Part shown: piece by piece, positions 14,673 to 16,647 of the stretch | Numbering within the stretch: the first letter of the stretch is position 1 | Layout of the letters: every line of letters begins with the position of its first letter | Origin: SVQP01 sp045652835 | GTDB taxonomy: Bacteria > Bacillota > Clostridia > Oscillospirales > CAG-272 | Reading direction: 5' to 3' | Assembly (NCBI GenBank): GCA_045652835.1 | Contig: JAZOLE010000141.1 | Span: forward strand, 1 to 16,647 | Length of the DNA: 16,647 nucleotides | Program-made: the position numbers and the translations under genes | The notes under the pieces: generated by a model | Databases searched by the model: none | What the model saw: only the letters and a program-made list of their open reading frames with translations | What the model was told of the DNA's origin: nothing

Positions 14673-16647
14673 AGCAACTGATTAAGAATGAATGGATCAA
14701 GCTGCGTGCGCAAAAGACCTACGTGGTGCTTTCCTGCATCGTGCTTGCCCTTGTGGTCATCGTGTCCTTCTTTACCTCGGTGCTTATGACGCCGCTTAAC
14801 TACCTGCTCAACTATGGCAGAGATATGTTTAACGAGAGTGCCGCTTACGATTGGGCGATCGAAAAGATCGAAAGCGATCCCGACAGCACTCTTGCGAATG
14901 TGCTGCGCGTGGTGTTCAAGGATCCCAAATCCGAAGGGGATAAGCTGCGCGAGCAAGCAGAGGAGGATTGGGAGAACGGCTATAAATCCTCTTATGCCGA
15001 AGCAATTTCCCAGGCTGAGGTGTACGATTTCATTGAGCAAAATCAGCTTGAGGAGTGGATCGTGCAAGAGATTCAATGGGATATGAACAATCTGTACCTT
15101 TGGAGAGAGATTTACAACGGCGTGCAGAGCGGCAAATACGTGCCCGAGGATATGGTGAAGGATTATTATCTCTTTTATCTGCTGACCGGATTTGAGTATA
15201 CCGACGATTATTTGTGGTTTGATATATTCGAGGAGCAGGATCCCGTCACGGGCGCATTGGTCATAAAAATCTACCGCTTGGACGGTGTGGGCACGCGCGT
15301 TGAGTGCACTTGGTCGGACGTTTTGGAGACGGTTTCGGTGTATAAGCCGGTCTGTGATCAAATGATTTCCGAGATCGAGCAATACGCGCTGACCATTGAG
15401 CCGGATGCGTATTACGATCAGCTGATCCAAAAGAAGCAGGAGGCGATTCTGACACACGAAAATGCAATCTCGCAGAGCGAGGAGCGCATGCAAAATTTGG
15501 ATCAAACCTCTGAGAACGTCGAATGGGAACGCGCATATCTGGAGCTGGAGATTGCGCACGCACGCGGTTCGATCGAGGATCATGAGCGCACCATCGACGG
15601 GTACGAGTATCTTAAGGAGCAGGGCGCAAGCCCCAACAGCAATGCATTCTCGCTGGTGCATTATCTGTTGCCGCAGGTGCTGGAATCGCGCCGTTATGCC
15701 ATCAGAAACATCATGACGAGCGAGCTCAACAGCGATTTCGTGCTGCTGACCATGGCGACCGAGAGCAATCAAAATCACCAGATCCGCACGCTGGATAAGG
15801 CAATCGTTGCCATCGAATACGCCTATACGCACGACATTCTGCCCGAGGGTATGAGCGCGAGCAGCGCCAAGGATACCTTTGTAAGCAACCTGTCAACCGC
15901 ATCGTTTTTGATCAGCGCGGTTACGGTGGTGCTTGCCAGCATGATTTTGTCGCGTGAGTTTGCCACCGGTACGGTCAGACTGTGGGTCATTCGCCCCAAG
16001 ACCAGAACCAAGCTGCTCGGCTCCAAGATCGCCACGCTGCTGCTCTACGTGTGCGGCATGATGGGCGCAAGCTTTGTCATTACCTACGTGTTTGCCTTGA
16101 TCAATCACGTCATCGACCTGTTCTTCTATGGCGAGAGCACGCTGTTTGTATCCAACTACGGCGTAGTATTCGGACAGGTGCTGCCCATTCCCGCTGTTGC
16201 CGAGCATTTGTGGGCGCTGATCATTCTGACGCTGCCCGTTATGCTGTACGCAATGCTGTGCCTGTTTATCAGCGTGCTGACCAAAAAGGGTGTGTTGAGC
16301 ATCGTGTGCGGTATGCTGGTGCTCATGTTTGCAACCGACATTCAGGCACTTGCCCTGATCGTTGCCAACTATACAGGCGCGTTTGGCTATGCGCTGCAGG
16401 CTACCGTGCTGCCGTACCTGAGCATGGACAGATTGCTTGTCACCTCCATGGACTTTGGCGTTGCCCAGCTGATGTCGGGCATGATGGAGGGCCTTGGCGA
16501 TTTGATAGGACTTGAAACCATGCTGATGTCGCAGATCTGGGGCGCTATCCCGTACGTTTGCTCCACCATCGTGGGCGCAGGCGTGCTGGTTGTGCACATT
16601 CTGCTGCTTATCTGGGCAAGTTTGTTTGCATTTAAGAGAACGCAGAT
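14669..16647 (+). CDS. ABC-2 type permease with large extracytoplasmic loop, C-terminal end cut
   Basis: The start ATG 14669 lies in an ATGA overlap with the ATPase gene and follows GGGAGG. 659 codons are visible to the window edge; the final LFAFKRTQ resembles the usual end of such permeases, so little is missing. MKQLIKNEWIKLRAQKTYVVL is a typical amphipathic entry helix, followed by TM1 (about 18-40). A very long loop of about 365 residues follows (40-405), rich in Glu/Gln/Tyr with a likely coiled coil at about 250-320 (QKKQEAILTHENAISQSEERMQNL). The remaining helices begin near 408, with SREFATGTVRLWVIRPKTRTKLLGSK (about 428-453) as the cytosolic coupling segment. It is the membrane half of the ABC pair. 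The outer domain may bind cargo or a cell-wall partner (inference). Confidence 0.88.
   Translation, partial: MKQLIKNEWIKLRAQKTYVVLSCIVLALVVIVSFFTSVLMTPLNYLLNYGRDMFNESAAYDWAIEKIESDPDSTLANVLRVVFKDPKSEGDKLREQAEEDWENGYKSSYAEAISQAEVYDFIEQNQLEEWIVQEIQWDMNNLYLWREIYNGVQSGKYVPEDMVKDYYLFYLLTGFEYTDDYLWFDIFEEQDPVTGALVIKIYRLDGVGTRVECTWSDVLETVSVYKPVCDQMISEIEQYALTIEPDAYYDQLIQKKQEAILTHENAISQSEERMQNLDQTSENVEWERAYLELEIAHARGSIEDHERTIDGYEYLKEQGASPNSNAFSLVHYLLPQVLESRRYAIRNIMTSELNSDFVLLTMATESNQNHQIRTLDKAIVAIEYAYTHDILPEGMSASSAKDTFVSNLSTASFLISAVTVVLASMILSREFATGTVRLWVIRPKTRTKLLGSKIATLLLYVCGMMGASFVITYVFALINHVIDLFFYGESTLFVSNYGVVFGQVLPIPAVAEHLWALIILTLPVMLYAMLCLFISVLTKKGVLSIVCGMLVLMFATDIQALALIVANYTGAFGYALQATVLPYLSMDRLLVTSMDFGVAQLMSGMMEGLGDLIGLETMLMSQIWGAIPYVCSTIVGAGVLVVHILLLIWASLFAFKRTQ

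Noticed and set aside
14375..15832. A 485-codon open frame on the minus strand opposite the ABC permease
   Set aside because: It overlaps two coupled ABC genes with clear motifs and shows no start signal or family likeness.

Overview
The window looks like chromosomal DNA of an uncultured, GC-rich Clostridia-type (Firmicutes) bacterium, probably from an animal gut. The support is AGGAGG-type ribosome binding sites, several exact or near-exact TTGACA-N17-TATAAT promoters, Rho-independent terminators after most transcription units, lipoprotein signal peptides, and a membrane-anchored M23 protein that resembles the sporulation protein SpoIIQ. The SpoIIQ resemblance and a sigma-F-like promoter in front of that gene suggest an endospore former or a descendant of one. 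The exact genus cannot be read from the sequence.

Layout. Bases 1-817 (minus) hold the N-terminal part of a GH36-type alpha-galactosidase that runs off the left edge. It is divergent from a two-gene lipoprotein unit (1011-5507, plus): an NlpC/P60-like putative cell-wall hydrolase, then a 1005-residue multidomain GH71/99-like glycoside hydrolase with a CBM9-like module and a C-terminal stalk-like domain. A terminator follows. Next is a 415-base gene-free stretch that carries a 261-bp foldback (palindromic) repeat element.

Bases 5979-7720 (minus) are a translationally coupled pair: a TIM-barrel sugar isomerase/epimerase and a D-2-hydroxyacid dehydrogenase, driven by a perfect consensus promoter. 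Bases 7836-9683 (minus) are typA/bipA, the ribosome-associated GTPase. Divergent from it is a Gph-like HAD phosphatase (9868-10524, plus). A short 61-bp relative of the foldback element lies just downstream of the HAD gene, followed by a bidirectional terminator shared with a convergent XRE-family regulator (10674-11879, minus). That regulator has a candidate operator over its own start site.

Bases 12125-12880 (minus) are the SpoIIQ-like M23 gene. Divergent from it runs a plus-strand unit: a small nitroreductase, an ABC ATPase of the BcrA type, and its ABC-2 permease, which has a very large extracytoplasmic loop and is cut by the right edge.

Functionally the left part is glycan use and cell surface work, the middle is housekeeping plus small-molecule sugar metabolism, and the right is regulation, sporulation/cell wall and a putative export or self-protection transporter. 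The best candidates for something undescribed are the foldback repeat family (two copies, both in convergent intergenic gaps) and the surface lipoprotein pair. The sigma-F-type promoter is the most informative regulatory signal.
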